Below, piece after piece: positions 11,801 through 23,385 of a stretch of DNA of 64,000 bases. The notes beneath the pieces are model-generated. The model saw nothing but the letters and a program-made list of their open reading frames with translations, was not told the origin of the DNA and did no database searches. The DNA is from Boswellia sacra (taxonomy: Eukaryota; Streptophyta; Magnoliopsida; Sapindales; Burseraceae), in assembly GCA_013180625.2 (NCBI GenBank), contig SNVD02013715.1, positions 1-64,000 of the forward strand, read 5' to 3'. Both the position numbers and the translations under genes were made by a program. The first letter of the stretch is position 1. Each line of letters opens with the position of its first letter.

Positions 11801-12476
11801 ATTGCCTGAAGAAATTATACACTTAGCTAATGGCCCAAAACCAGTTGCACGACGCTTCAAATGTTACATTGTCAATGGTTTCAAATTTCATACCAAAGAT
11901 ATTGACAATAGTAGAACCTCCCAAAATTCTGGTGTTGTTTTGAAGGCTGATACAATAAGCTATGCTAGTGCAAAGGATAGAAATCCACATTCAGGTAGTG
12001 TAACATTTCATGGAGTGTTAAGAGATATAATTGAAATTCGTTATGTGAACGAGTTGAAATTTGTGTTGTTCAAGAGTGATTGGGTCGATGATAGGGTTGA
12101 AAAGAAGCTTGATGAATTTAACTTTACAGCGATTAATTTTAACCATCTATTATACAAATTCAATCATGAGGATGATGAGCCTTTCATTCTAGCATATCAA
12201 GCAGAACAAGTTTGTTATGTCCAAGATCTTGTAGAAGAAGATTGGCATATGGTTCTTAAGATGACTGTGAGAGATTCATTTGATCTTTATTCAATCAAGA
12301 ACTATGAGAATATGGAAAAAAGTGTGCCACAAGTTGAGTTGTATGCACAACAAGAACTAGATGAAAGAGAATTTGTTCGTGAAGAAGATGTTGCTTGGGT
12401 TAGGCAAGGAGTTGATGGAACCACAGTTGACATCAACGGTCTAGATGGTGATGAAGAGATGGATGATGTTGAATGA
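8857..12476 (+). pseudogene. CACTA TNP2-type transposase (Transpos_assoc, transposase, DUF4218 and DUF4216 regions), broken by stops
   Basis: The gene opens with MDKSWIDLGDRFSKPY and CPCKKC (transposon-associated domain, residues ~1-75). It continues into the TNP2 core around ADGFNPFRTM and LWTINDFPAYANLSGW, a HNLDVMHVEKNVCDNIL block at ~10534, the DUF4218 block ending MYPIERY (~10900-11147), and the DUF4216 block at ~12040-12250 (FVLFKSDWVDDR). The long first exon 8857-11147 keeps one frame but has stops at 10291-10293, about 10381 and 10873-10875. An intron runs 11148-11231 (GT-AG); after it, near 11330, another stop follows NFCV. Further introns lie around 11490-11590 and 11697-11768. The last exon (11769-12476) is open and acidic at its end. 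The family enzyme cuts and rejoins element ends; this copy should be inactive. Confidence 0.85.
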
Positions 12477-12758
12477 AGCTTTTTGTCATAAAATTTCATT
12501 TATTATGTTTTTGTGAAAGAGTTTTTTGTGGAATGTCTTTATGTTCCCGTTGTTGTAGGTGTACATGATGTTGCTTATATATTAATGAAAAGCTTTCTTA
12601 CTTTAACATTATTTGCATGTCATACATTATATGTGCATCAAACATTTATGGTTTCATAGACAAATGACATTTGATCTATGTCATTTATTATTGTAATGGT
12701 TAATATATTATATATATGGTTAGCATTTTCTAATGTTAATATATTTTTGCAGCTGACT

Positions 12759-14324
12759 ATGGTGCCAAAGAGACTTAGAGATGACTCTATAGAAAGTGTA
12801 CTACGAAGAGAGGCAGCATCTCGAAGACAATCATCTTCATCTTCCCAATCTCAGATGAATGCGGGAGACCAAGGTTTGTAGATAAATTATAATATTTTTA
12901 CATAAATGTTCTAATTTATAGTGTCAAACTAATTTCATATGATTAGGTGAGTCATCGCAAGTACCAAAAGGTCGTGGGGCTGCTCGTGGTAATGTTGAAT
13001 GGGGCTCAGGGCGACCGTTACATGTTGATTTCAATAGTACATGGCAGCCATTTGGTCCAAATAAAGAGACATTTACATCACAACTTGGCATTATAGCTAG
13101 GAATGGGTCAACGGCTCCATTGACTTTTACTAGTTGGCATGCCATGCCTGAGCACAAATTAAATGCCATTTGGAAAGAAGTGAAGGTATTGCATTTACAT
13201 CTAAGTGATAAATTGAAATATATTTAGTTTAACTACACTAATCCATTGTATTTTCTATAAATGCAGGACAATACAGATGTTCTAGATGAGTATAGACCTC
13301 ATTGTCTAAAAGCAATGGGAGTACTTTGGAGGGATAGGAAAGCTCATGTAAAGAGAGACTTTTACAAGCCATATCCGACAGATGAGGCATATTTAGCCTT
13401 TACTCCTCCGAAAATTGCTGAAGAGCACTGGAAGATTTTGGTCACTTATTGGAGCAGCGAAGGAGCTCAAGTAAGTAATCAAAATCATGGTTAACATAAT
13501 CGTTTTCACCAAATCATCCTAACAAATCATCAGATATGTATAAACTATATATTTATTGGTTTGTTTTAGCTCTTTAATATTACAGAAATAGGCAAAGAGA
13601 AATAAGGCAAATCGTGTCCATCAATTTGCGCTTCATAGGACTGGTCGTACTTCTTTTGCAAAAAAGAGAGAAGAGGTAAGTTTTAACAACATCTAAATTC
13701 ATTTGAATTGCTTGAGATTTTGCAATGGCAGTTAATACGGTTTATTTGTAACTTTCTTCATTTGTAATTGTAAACTAATAATTCTTTTCTTTATTAAGAT
13801 GTCAAAGAGTGGAGAAAAAACTGATCGCATTAGTGTGTTTATTAAGACTAGAACTACAAGTGGTGGAGATGTGGTTAATAATGAGAGAGGCGAAATAATT
13901 ATACGTTTTTTACACTAACTTATTTCCTATTACATTTTGTATGAAATTGATTACACGATCCTCTTTTTTACCATTTGATTTATTCTCATCATTTTGTAGA
14001 GCCAATTAAAAGAAGGAATGTATAGAATAGCTGATGATCAACAAACAAATGCAGCAGCAAAATGAGTATTTCATGATGTAATGGGACATGATCATCGTAG
14101 TTGCCTGCACATATGGCCACGGTCCATCCCCATCTGTTATTAAAAGTCAATGCTCTTCTCAACCTATTGATGTAGAGAAATTGCATCAAGAGTTGCATGA
14201 AATACGAGTAGAGAACAAAGAACTGAAGGACTACAATACCCAATTGTACAACTTTCTGCAACAAAAATTTCCAGACATCAAAGAGCAGCTGCCACCACCT
14301 ATGCGACCTCAGGTATTTACTTAA
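12759..14324 (+). pseudogene. CACTA second gene, TNPA/Transposase_24-like, multi-exon and decayed
   Basis: I place the start at the ATG at 12759 (MVPKRLRDD). Exons with matching GT-AG borders run 12759-12873, 12947-13185 and 13267-13470, then about 13592-13675 and from 13799. The translation shows a Ser/Gln-rich N-terminus, a DYRPHCLKAMGVLWRD-like block (at ~13285), an aromatic block with EEHWKILVTYW, and VHQFALHRTGRTSF. This order is seen in plant transposase-24/PTTA proteins, which bind subterminal repeats of CACTA elements. Near 14060 the frame hits a stop; a C-terminal coiled-coil-like stretch with LHQELHEIRVENKELKDYN remains at 14165-14312. Length, order and position after TNP2 fit, but the 3' exon structure is uncertain. 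Confidence 0.7.
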
Positions 14325-15590
14325 CTTTAACTTGATGATGAAAAAAACTGTATTGTTAACAAAAGATCTTACTACTGTTTACAGCTGTGAGAATTTGGGT
14401 TTTGTTGAAATCTTATAGAAAATTTGATGCAATTTGAATCAAGGTTGTTAAGGGTGTTAGACAAGTTTTTCTATTTGTAAATTCTCACAAATATCATGTC
14501 ATCCATGCACCTCACAGGCAAGACTCATAAGAGTTGATTTAGATTAATACGGAATCTGCATTAAAACTACTTATTAGAGGTGTATAAGCCACTTCCATCG
14601 CCATCATTACCTACATTTAAAATCCCAACTGCAACCATAACAATGCTTCAGTGACTGTCCCCCAACTACAGTCTCAAATGCAGCCAACATGCACCAACAC
14701 AAAGTTGTTGATCTATAATTGCAAATCCTCACCCAAAAATCATTATCTCATGCTGCTACTGCCACTGCAACTTCGTTGTCCATCAATATATCTCCTAGAA
14801 TGACTGTTGAGTACCCCAGGATTCATTATAGTCTTCCACAAGATTCTAAATATTCAGGCCTACTCAATTTAATTTTCATCCAATTCCTTTTGTTGTTCCA
14901 CAGATGTAGGACAGGTGAGTTAGTTATTTGTAATAGCTAGCTAGTTTGCATGTTTTCTCATACATGTAAATAAGTTTTCTTAGCTTCCATTTTAAATTCA
15001 GTTCCTTTCTAAATGTGTTGAGTGGATGTTCCTTTCTCACAAGTAAATGATATATGAAAAAATCGAACTTGATGATGAACTATTTAGGATTAAAAGTTTT
15101 TCTAAACTTTTTAAAATGTCTTAGGCTTCAGTTTCGGATGCTTCAAGTGCACACCAAAATCGCATCAACGCGGACGCCGCAACAACAAATGAAGGGGAGA
15201 ATTAGGTATATATGAAGTTATTTATCATTACTCAGTAATAAATAAATTTTGACATATAACATTTATTCAAACTTCTCTAATAAACTTAGTCATAGTAAGA
15301 CATCTAATTATTACATTTTATTTGTGCAGGTTTTTTTTCACATGACAACTTGAATGGGAATAAGACTTTTAGACATATTTCATACTTCTATACTTCAATT
15401 ATTGTTGAGATTGCAAATAAACTTGGTACTCTTATGTTGTATGTGAATGTATAACTTATTAATTTATGTGTATGTGAATATACTTTTATGTTGTACTCTT
15501 ATTTTTTATTGGAATATCATTTTATTGGTTCATGTTTTCATATGATGAATTTTTTAAATTAATTAGAAAAAAATAGATTGAAAATATGGT
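14325..15590. other. 3' non-coding part of the CACTA element
   Basis: AT-rich DNA with no convincing protein. A short exon-like piece near 15125-15205 may be the last exon of the second gene (it ends in a stop just after GEN), but this cannot be proved. Confidence 0.4.
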
Positions 15591-15594
15591 TACA

Positions 15595-15906
15595 GGCCCA
15601 GATTTCATAAAAATTACAAAAGGTTCCCGGGAGTAGAGCTCTTTTTTACTGCGGGCCTACCGACTGCGGTTAATCAACAACAAGCACTTTTTACGGCGGG
15701 CCTAAAGCCCATGGTAAATAATTAGGACTTTTAATGGCCTGCGGTAAAATAATTTTCACCACACCACGAATGTTTACGGTGGGCCGGAACCGCAGTAAAA
15801 AGTAAAATAATTTTTTACGGTGTCATTTTATACGGCAGGCTTAAACTATCGTAGGCCCATCGTATAAGGCTTTTTACCGCAGTGAAAGGCCCATTTTCTT
15901 GTAGTG
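15595..15906 (+). repeat. CACTA 3' subterminal repeats and terminal inverted repeat
   Basis: A GC-richer block repeats short motifs in both orientations: TTTACGGCGGGCC, TACTGCGGGCCT, ACCGCAGTAAAAAG, TTTTACCGCAGTGAA. Such clusters are the binding sites of the TNPA-type protein in CACTA elements. The terminus TTTTCTTGTAGTG closes at 15906. Confidence 0.8.
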
Positions 15907-16908
15907 ACTTATCTCGAACTTAGGGCCACATGCCCTTATGTAGGCCCCCCAAGGGCCAAAAATAAGCTCTTTTCCTGATGTGGGATTGTGGACTGTAGGT
16001 GCGTGCCTGTAGCTTACTGGCAGCATTGGGTTCACAAACTAGTTTGAGGCATAAACCCTAAAGACATGTGCCTGTAATGTTATAGGCAGTGCTTTTCCTT
16101 AAAAGCACTTGCCTGTAATGTTTTAGGAGGCACTTTTCCATAAAGGCGTGCGTGCTTCCCCTATAACTGGAAGGGCGTGCCTATAATGTTATATGCGACA
16201 CTTTTCTTTAAAGGCGCATGTGCTTTGCCTCTAGCTAGAGGTGCACGCCTATAGTGCTAGAGGTGCTAGCCTTAGCCTACAAGTACCAACTTATTCCTAG
16301 GCTTCTCCATGTTTGACACCGTTTAGGCCGAGGATGTTACTCTCTTCCAACTTATGACGACCTTGCTACAAAAGTCGATCTGTGTATGTATCGAATGGAC
16401 ATAATTCCTAGGGTTTTAACCATTCCTTCATCAGTATCATACAAATCCTAAACCTACTTGGCTTTTCTACTCTTTATGATGTTATTTATGTAGTTAAGAG
16501 TAATCTTCTAATTTAATGCCTCTGGTTATCATCATTAGGCCTAAAAAATTGTAAGCAAAATTCTAGTGCTTACAACATGGTTCCAGCCTCTGGAGGCATG
16601 CCATCCACTTTGCATCAAATCATTTGCTTTAACTTTGAAGTAAAGAGATAACAATTAGGGTAGAGTCTTCACTTGTAGTAGTAGCCATGAGTATAGAGCA
16701 AGGAAAGATACCTTGTATGGGTGGGTACCAAGTATCAGTGATTAATCAAATCAACCCAATAGTCGTCGGCATCATCAAGAAACAATGATATATGTCTAAA
16801 ATCAATCTTGAAAAAAGCTTTGTTGGACTACCCACTTTTCCTAAAATAAAAGGATAGAAAAGTAAAAACGGACTAGGGTTTAACTCTTATGAGGACAAAT
16901 GACCATCT
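15907..16908. other. Leader of the Tat-type element, with 68-bp tandem repeat
   Basis: No coding sequence is visible. A degenerate tandem repeat lies at 16070-16262: a GCCTGTAATGTTATAGG-like start recurs at about 16071, 16112, 16180 and 16248, with a spacing of 68 bp for the later units. Whether this is LTR or internal sequence of the adjoining Ty3 element is unclear. Confidence 0.45.
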
Positions 16909-18107
16909 ATGGCTAAGAGGGTTATTAAGTTTGTAAAAGCTAAACAAACTGTGTATGATGGAGAGGTTGAATCATGGAACTACAACAGGATCGTGAAGCC
17001 AGTGTTCAAAATCTTCAAGGATGTGATGAACCCAAAGGCTCAAGATATTAGTGAACTTGACAAAGCAATAGAGAAACCAATGTTAGAAGAGAAGTTAGTG
17101 AAATAGGAAGCACACTTAAATGAAAAAACTTCTATTGACCTGGCCACTCTTATTGAGGAGAAAATGGATGATGTTTGCTATGAGAATGTTTTTATTCTTG
17201 CATTGTTTGAGGATACTTTGTTTGTAACTAAACTTGATACAATGAAATCTAATTTTGTTTACTTGTGTGATGTTTTTGTTAATGGTAGCTTACATGAATT
17301 TCATTTTAATAGCATATTTGACGTCTATCCCATGAACACTCATCATATTGATCTTAATACAATTGATAATCCAAGAAATATATGCATTGCTCATGATATA
17401 ACTCTTGAAAAGAGAGAGATTTGAAAAAATATTAAAAGAATATGAGAAAGTATTCGCTTGGTTTTATGATGACGTTCCAAGGATTGATTGAAGCATGGCA
17501 AAGGACACCATCCCCACCTATCCGCATATAAGATCGATTAAGTAGAAATTGAGAATAATGAGGCCAAAATAAGCATCAAAGATGAAGGAAGAAGTCACCA
17601 AGTAGATAGAGACGAAATTGTTAGATGTAGTGAATAACCTATTGTGGTTGGCCAACATGGTCCCGATACCAAAGACGGATGGGAGAGTAAAAATATGCAT
17701 AAGCTATCGGTATCTAAAGAAAGCATCACCACATGATGATTTTCCTCTACCACACATAAATGTATTAGTGGATACTGCAACTTCGAGCAAAATTTTTTCA
17801 TTTGTTGACAAATTCTCGGGTTACAATCAAATTATGATGGCGGTTAAAGACAAGACCAAGACGGCTTTTATCATAGAATGGGGGACTTACTACTATAAGG
17901 CGATGCCACTCAGGTAAAAAAATATAGGAGTAACCTCTCAGAGAATGGCCATGACACTTTTTCACAATATAATCCACAAAGAGATCGAGGTTTATGTCGA
18001 CAACATGATGTTTGAGCCTGATCCACGAGAGAGGCACTTTGCGGCCCTAGAGAAATTTTTGGAAAGGGTAGAAAAGTATCAATTGAGGTTGACCACGAAA
18101 AAGTGTG
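16909..18107 (+). pseudogene. Tat-type Ty3 pol: pre-RT region and reverse transcriptase, interrupted
   Basis: After a weakly conserved region (16909-17424), the linker typical of Tat/Ogre-type pol appears (KEYEKVFAWFYDD near 17440). The reverse transcriptase follows at about 17618-18107: WLANMVPIPKTDGRVK, KASPHDDFPLPHINVLVD, FVDKFSGYNQI, and the catalytic box as YVDNMM. In the last, the second Asp of YVDD is Asn, which should abolish polymerase activity. Numerous stops and phase changes break the frame. The block ends abruptly after KKCV at 18107, where LTR sequence begins; the rest of pol resumes at about 23386. It is the older element into which the sequence 18108-23385 was inserted. Confidence 0.85.
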
Positions 18108-19745
18108 TGTAGACACTTGAATTTTGAGCTTGATGATGAAACACGGACATGTGTTTGAGTAATATGAAATGCCCAAAGAGAGCCTTTGAATGAAAAAAAG
18201 TGTGAAAAGCCAAAGAACCAAAAACCTAAAAAACCGACAATCAAATTAAAAAAATCATAGAAACTAAACTACAAAGAACCAAACAATGAGTCATATGCCA
18301 TTATGAAGCTCCAGATGTCTAGTTTTGGCAAAAAATTTACAACTTGTAAATTAAAGTTTTGTACAAAAAGTTATGGTCAATTGAGCATAACTGACTCAGA
18401 GTACATTGTTCACTATAAGTACTATTCACTGGCACTAGTACTATTCACTATCAATTGGCACTGCTCATATCGCCGATACATTTCACCAACACTATTCATC
18501 CAAATCCCATATTGGTTTTTTTAATCACTTTTTCACTCCAAAGAAAGCCTATATAAGTAAATTTTTGGCATACTTCTCAAACCATTCAGAAATCTCTTCT
18601 TTCCCTCTCTAATACACACTTGAGAATTCAAAGAGTCTTTTCTAGTCTAATATTTTACGAGGCATTTTACATTACTCTATACCTGGAAATGGTATATCTT
18701 GAGAGTAGTTCTTTCTTCTCCCTCCACTTTTCTTGTTTAATTTTCTTGCTTTAGTGTAAACATGATTAGGTTCGTTTATGCTTAGAATTAGCACGTTTGG
18801 GATTTATTTTGATACTTAGAAGCATGTTTAGGGTTTTCTAACATTGTTTGACCCTTTATTTGTTTTGCAAGGTAGAAATGCTTATCAAGGTAAGTCATCT
18901 TTACCTTTCTTATTTAGAATCATGATTAGAAGTTTGTTTTCTTTGCAAATACTTAGAATCATGTTTAGCACATATTTAAAATCATACTTAAGAGCACATA
19001 ATCTTAAGAATTAAACTTATTTTTTAACAATGCTAGGAAATAGCGTAGAAGTAGACAAGAATTACTTTGATTAATTGAATTAGGCTAGAAAAGCCATGTT
19101 TTGCCATGACTAATGTAATTAGGCTAGAAATGCCATGTCAAGGCTAGAATTGCCATATTCAGAATTGCCATGATGAACTGAATTATGCTAGAATAGCTAT
19201 GAATAGGTTAAAATGCCATGATAGAATTTATCAAATCTAGGTAGAATTGCTAGGTTTTGAATTTTAATTGATTGAATGATTGATTATAATATTGTTATGA
19301 ATATGGCATGATTATATGATGTCATGAAGTGGTGATGGACTCACGCCGATGATGAGGGACCATCATTTAGAATAATTAAATATATGTATGAATATGCACG
19401 TAGAGGCTTGATAAGCATGAAATAGACTCACATATGGTGATGAGGAATTCCTTATTTATCAAATCTTGAGTTGATTATTTATACTAAATGCTTAATATGC
19501 TATGAATGAATGAATGCTATATTTGAAGTGTTTAAAAGTAGAATTTACTTTATATATTGAAGAACAAATTGGATGTAATCCTATTCCTTATCCACCATGT
19601 TTGCGAGGAAATAGTAACTCTATTCTTCTTATCCCTTTCTTTATATGAATATGCAACTGTCTTGATTGAAAATCACCTTACATGCTTAATGAAGATAAAA
19701 CGAATCTTGTGTGCATAAAATAAACCACATTAAGTAGAGTGTATA
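18108..19745 (+). repeat. LTR copy A nested in the Tat-type pol
   Basis: This ~1.64-kb block begins TGTAGACACTTG and is followed head-to-tail by a diverged copy (19746-21452) with the same order of landmarks: the phrase CTTAGAAGCATGTTTAGG, a GGTAAGTC donor-like site, an AATCATG/GCTAGAAT-rich middle, a CACATATG block, and a GTGTGCATA end. A TATATAAG box lies at 18550-18557, followed by a pyrimidine-rich leader. Its start splits the RT codons directly, so the insertion point is precise. Confidence 0.75.
18550..18557 (+). promoter_or_regulatory. TATA box of LTR copy A
   Basis: TATATAAG lies in the same relative place as TATATAAA at 20186-20193 in copy B, upstream of a conserved ACACACTTGAGAATTCAA block. 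Its conservation in both copies supports a promoter. Confidence 0.5.
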
Positions 19746-21452
19746 TGTAGACACCAGAATTTTTAGGATTGATGATGAATGTTGAGCAATGAAAAAGACC
19801 AAAATGGCCTTTGAAAGCAAGAGGAAGGAAAAGAAGAAACTGACTAAAAGCTTTGAAAACTAACATATGATTTTGAAAATTCACAAAAATTAATCTAGAA
19901 GGAATCTAACGATGGGTTACATACCATTGTAAAGCTACAGATGTCTAATTTTCATATAATTTTACATATCACAAATCAGAGTTAAACTCGAAGAGTTATA
20001 TGAGATCAAATAGATGAAGGTCATAAGGGATTACATTGAAAAAATGCAAAGCAAGAAAGATTAGTACCACGGACGGTCGGTGGTCATCACATAGACGGCT
20101 GATTGTTCTTCCTCTTTTCATGGAAAATTTTGTTAAAAACCTTCCATTTTGTTTTCTCCTTGCTTTTTTCAACTCAACCCTCAACTATATAAACACCTTC
20201 TCTCCTCACTTTCCAACACACATTGAAATCATCTCTTCTCCCTCTTAAAGACACACTTGAGAATTCAAGGAGTTTTTTCTAGTTTAAAGTTTTTTTATGT
20301 GTTCTATTGCTCTAAATCCTGCAAGGGCATGTCTAAAGAGCAGTCCTCCACTCTTCTCCCTTTATTTTTTCTTTTTCTTGCTTAGAATTAACCATGAATA
20401 GGTTTATTTATGCTTAGAGTTAGTGTGTTTAGGATTTATTTTGATACTTAGAAGCATGTTTAGGATTCTATAGAATTGTTTAATCCTTTATTTGTTTTGT
20501 AAGGTTGAAACGCATGTCAAGGTAAGTCCACTTTCCTTTCTTTATTTAGAAACATGTTAGGACTTTATTTTCTTTGTGAATGCTTAAAAATATGCTTAAG
20601 AGCACATGTCTTAGAATCGTGCTTAAGAGTATAGGATTAGAATCATGACTAGGAATTAAACTTACTTTTTACGCATGCTAGGAAATAGTATATAATTAGG
20701 TATGAATTATCTTGATTGATTGAAATTGCATGTTTGCTTTGATTGATTGAATTAGGCTAGAATAGTCATGTTTTGTCATGATGGATTGAAATAGGCTAGA
20801 ATTGCAATATCTGGGCAAGATTTGCCCTATTTAGAATTTGCCATTGAATTATACTAGAAATGTCGTGATACTATGAAATTTTATGAATTATGCTAGAATA
20901 ACAATAAGTTGAATTACTATGATAAGAATTATCAAATCTAGGTCGAAGTACCATAATTTTATATTATGGTTTTGTATTTTTATTTATTGATTTTATTTTG
21001 TACTTATAATGTTTATTAGTATAATTGTATGATGGAAGTGATGGTAGACTCACATTAATGGTGAGAGATCATCACTTAGGATAATTGAATGCATGTATGA
21101 TTAATGCCATGAAAGAGGCTTCATAGACATTGAATAGACTCACATATGATGGTCAAGAATTCATTATCTATTGAATCTTAAGTTGATTATTTATATTTAA
21201 TAGTCAAATATATGATTTATATGAACGAATGAATGGATAATTGAAGTGTTAAAAGTATTATTTACTTTATTTGTTGAAGAGCAATGTAATCCTCTCCCCT
21301 ATCCCCCATGTTTGCAAGGAAATGTAGTTCTATTCTCCTCCCTCTTTCTTTGTATGAATAGACAACTGCTTTAGTTGATACACCTTACATGTTCTAATAA
21401 AAATAAAAATAAAAATGTGTGCATATAATGAACCACCTAAGCAGACTGTATA
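19746..21452 (+). repeat. LTR copy B, head-to-tail with copy A
   Basis: It begins TGTAGACACC and ends near CTGTATAACA. It matches copy A through its whole length but with many substitutions and small indels, so the pair is old or derives from two different family members. No primer-binding site follows and no polypurine tract precedes it. A TATATAAA box is at 20186-20193. Confidence 0.75.
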
Positions 21453-22590
21453 ACAACATGGGCTATTTTTATATGGTATACCTCAGTAAAGGCTAGATTT
21501 TGATCCGACCAAGGTGAATGGCTCGTACCTAACTTTTCGAACCCATCTTTGAAAGGACGAGGTTTAGTTAGGTCCTAAAGGGAGGGATCAGATTGCCCCC
21601 ATTTATTCCTAATTGAATAATTAGGTTGCAACTCCATTTTCCCAAATGTACCATGGCTCCTTTGTGTTCTCTTAAGTCTCAAAAGAGGCTTTAACAAAGT
21701 GTCATGTTTGCAAATGCTCTAACAGGATGAAAGCCCCATTCATAATGGTGACTTTACTATGGATAAGTGAAGTTGATTTTGATTGGGACAATAAATGCTA
21801 GTACCTCATGTTGATATTTTGAGTCCTTGCATCACTGCACTTTACACACAATGAGCATGAACTACCTAAACTAGTCGTGTGGCATTAGCATGAGAAGTCT
21901 TTGGCTCTATTCAACGCTTAGATGACTCATGTTAGTGTCACCACCTTTGAGCATGTATCATTGACTTGGTATATAAAAAGACTCAAGGGGTATCTCTCGC
22001 TCGAAGGAGCCCAGACTGTTGGACACTTGAGTCTTAAGTCTATGTAGATGAATTCAGAAATTTTCAATAGGATGAATATCCAAAACCCATGTTGAAATGC
22101 ATGTCCATGGATGTAAATTTCACATGATTACAATAACATTGACTCAAATCTCATGAATCATGCACATGTGCCACATGTCAAAATACCTATAAGAATAAAT
22201 ACGGGCATGTGCCATGAGTTAAGGTTATCATGACATCTAGAAGCCACGCTATGATAATTATGGAGAATCTAACATCAAACTGTATATTAGAATTAGGTAA
22301 GAGAACCCCACATTCCCATATCCCATGATGATAACTTGGCAATGAGGCAAAAATCCTAGAAAAAGAGAATCCACCTCACATGTGTAGGAGAATTAACATT
22401 GAAAGGCTGAAAGTCTATCTATACCCTTGCATGAACATGCATCATAGTATGCATACATACATGCATGCGTAGCATTAACACCTTTGTTTTGCAACCATCA
22501 TAGCTTGGATTAGACGAGGTGGTCGTTTGACAAGACAAGATGAACCAGTCATTGAAATGACGGTAATAATAAGGAGATGGTCCAATTAAG
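21453..22590. other. Internal non-coding DNA of the nested Ty3 sequence
   Basis: No convincing coding block. A segment at about 21500-21790 recurs in diverged form at about 23035-23290 (shared anchors GGATCAGATTGC and GATGAAAGCCCCATTCA), so parts of this region are duplicated around the gag remnant. Confidence 0.5.
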
Positions 22591-23034
22591 AGTTGATATG
22601 ACCGCACTTTAACAACAAATGACCTAACTCATTGAAGCACCACAGAATGGGCCTAACTATATGAACCAACCTCACCTAAAGGAAATAGTGGTGATAACGG
22701 TGAGACTAGTCAAGGAAGAGATAGGGAGAAAAGCCCAGTCAACCAAAATGAGTACAAATCAATTAGGCAGTTGGCTAAAGGCATGGAGAAGCTCTAATCT
22801 CTTTTGAAGAAAAAGAGGTTGAAAGATGTCAAGGACTTAGATGACATCTTCCTCATTGGGGATAATGATCTATCTCCTAAGTTTCGCATGTTATAGTTGC
22901 CAAATTCAATGAAGAGGACAATCTGAAGACATATTTGAGATAGTATGCTATTGTCATGGCCACCACTTCTTTGTCAAAGGAGTATACCTCAAAGTACTTC
23001 ATGCTATCCTCATAAGATGATGTGGTAGTATGGT
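22590..23034 (+). pseudogene. Remnant of a Tat-type gag
   Basis: Short in-frame scraps between many stops resemble the linker and start of the retrotransposon gag domain in Tat-type elements (a Lys/Glu-rich stretch, then a KF-x-MP-like segment and an NLKTYLR-like segment at about 22880-22945). There is no continuous frame. The assignment rests on weak similarity plus position between LTR copies and pol. Confidence 0.4.
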
Positions 23035-23385
23035 ACCATAATCTTTAATCCATCTCTAAAGGGATGAGGATAGTTTAGATCTTGAAGTGAAGGATCAGAT
23101 TGCTATCATCCATTTTTTCAATAGAAAATTAGGTGGTGAGTCCATTCTCCAGATATGTCCATGGCTTGCTTGTTTCTGTTTACATCTTAAAAGAGGTTTT
23201 GACATAGTTTCATAGTTGTAAACACTCTAGCAAGATGAAAGCCCCATTCAAAGTGTGTCTTTTGGTGACTTTAAGGAAGTTGTTAGGATTTGTGTTGGTT
23301 AACAGGAGATGAAAGTTGACGATGAAAGTTGACCAAGATAAAGTGAATGGCATCACATAAATGTCGATGTCGAAAACAAAAAAAA
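23035..23385. repeat. Diverged repeat of 21500-21790
   Basis: Shares ordered short anchors with 21500-21790 (AAGGGATGAGG-like, GGATCAGATTGC, TCCATGGCTTGC-like, GATGAAAGCCCCATTCA). The repeat ends just before the Tat pol resumes, so it may mark the right edge of the nested sequence. Confidence 0.5.

Larger units (their letters stand above)
7973..15906 (+). mobile_element. CACTA (En/Spm) DNA transposon, 3' end intact, 5' end not found
   Basis: Two genes in the same orientation, a TNP2-type transposase and a TNPA/Transposase_24-type protein, are followed by GC-richer subterminal repeats and the terminus TTTTCTTGTAGTG at 15894-15906. This is the reverse complement of the CACTACAAGAAAA end typical of plant CACTA elements. 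The matching 5' end is not visible; the left limit given is the start of the leader repeats and is a guess. Because it lacks one end and its genes carry several stops, the element is probably immobile. Confidence 0.85.
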
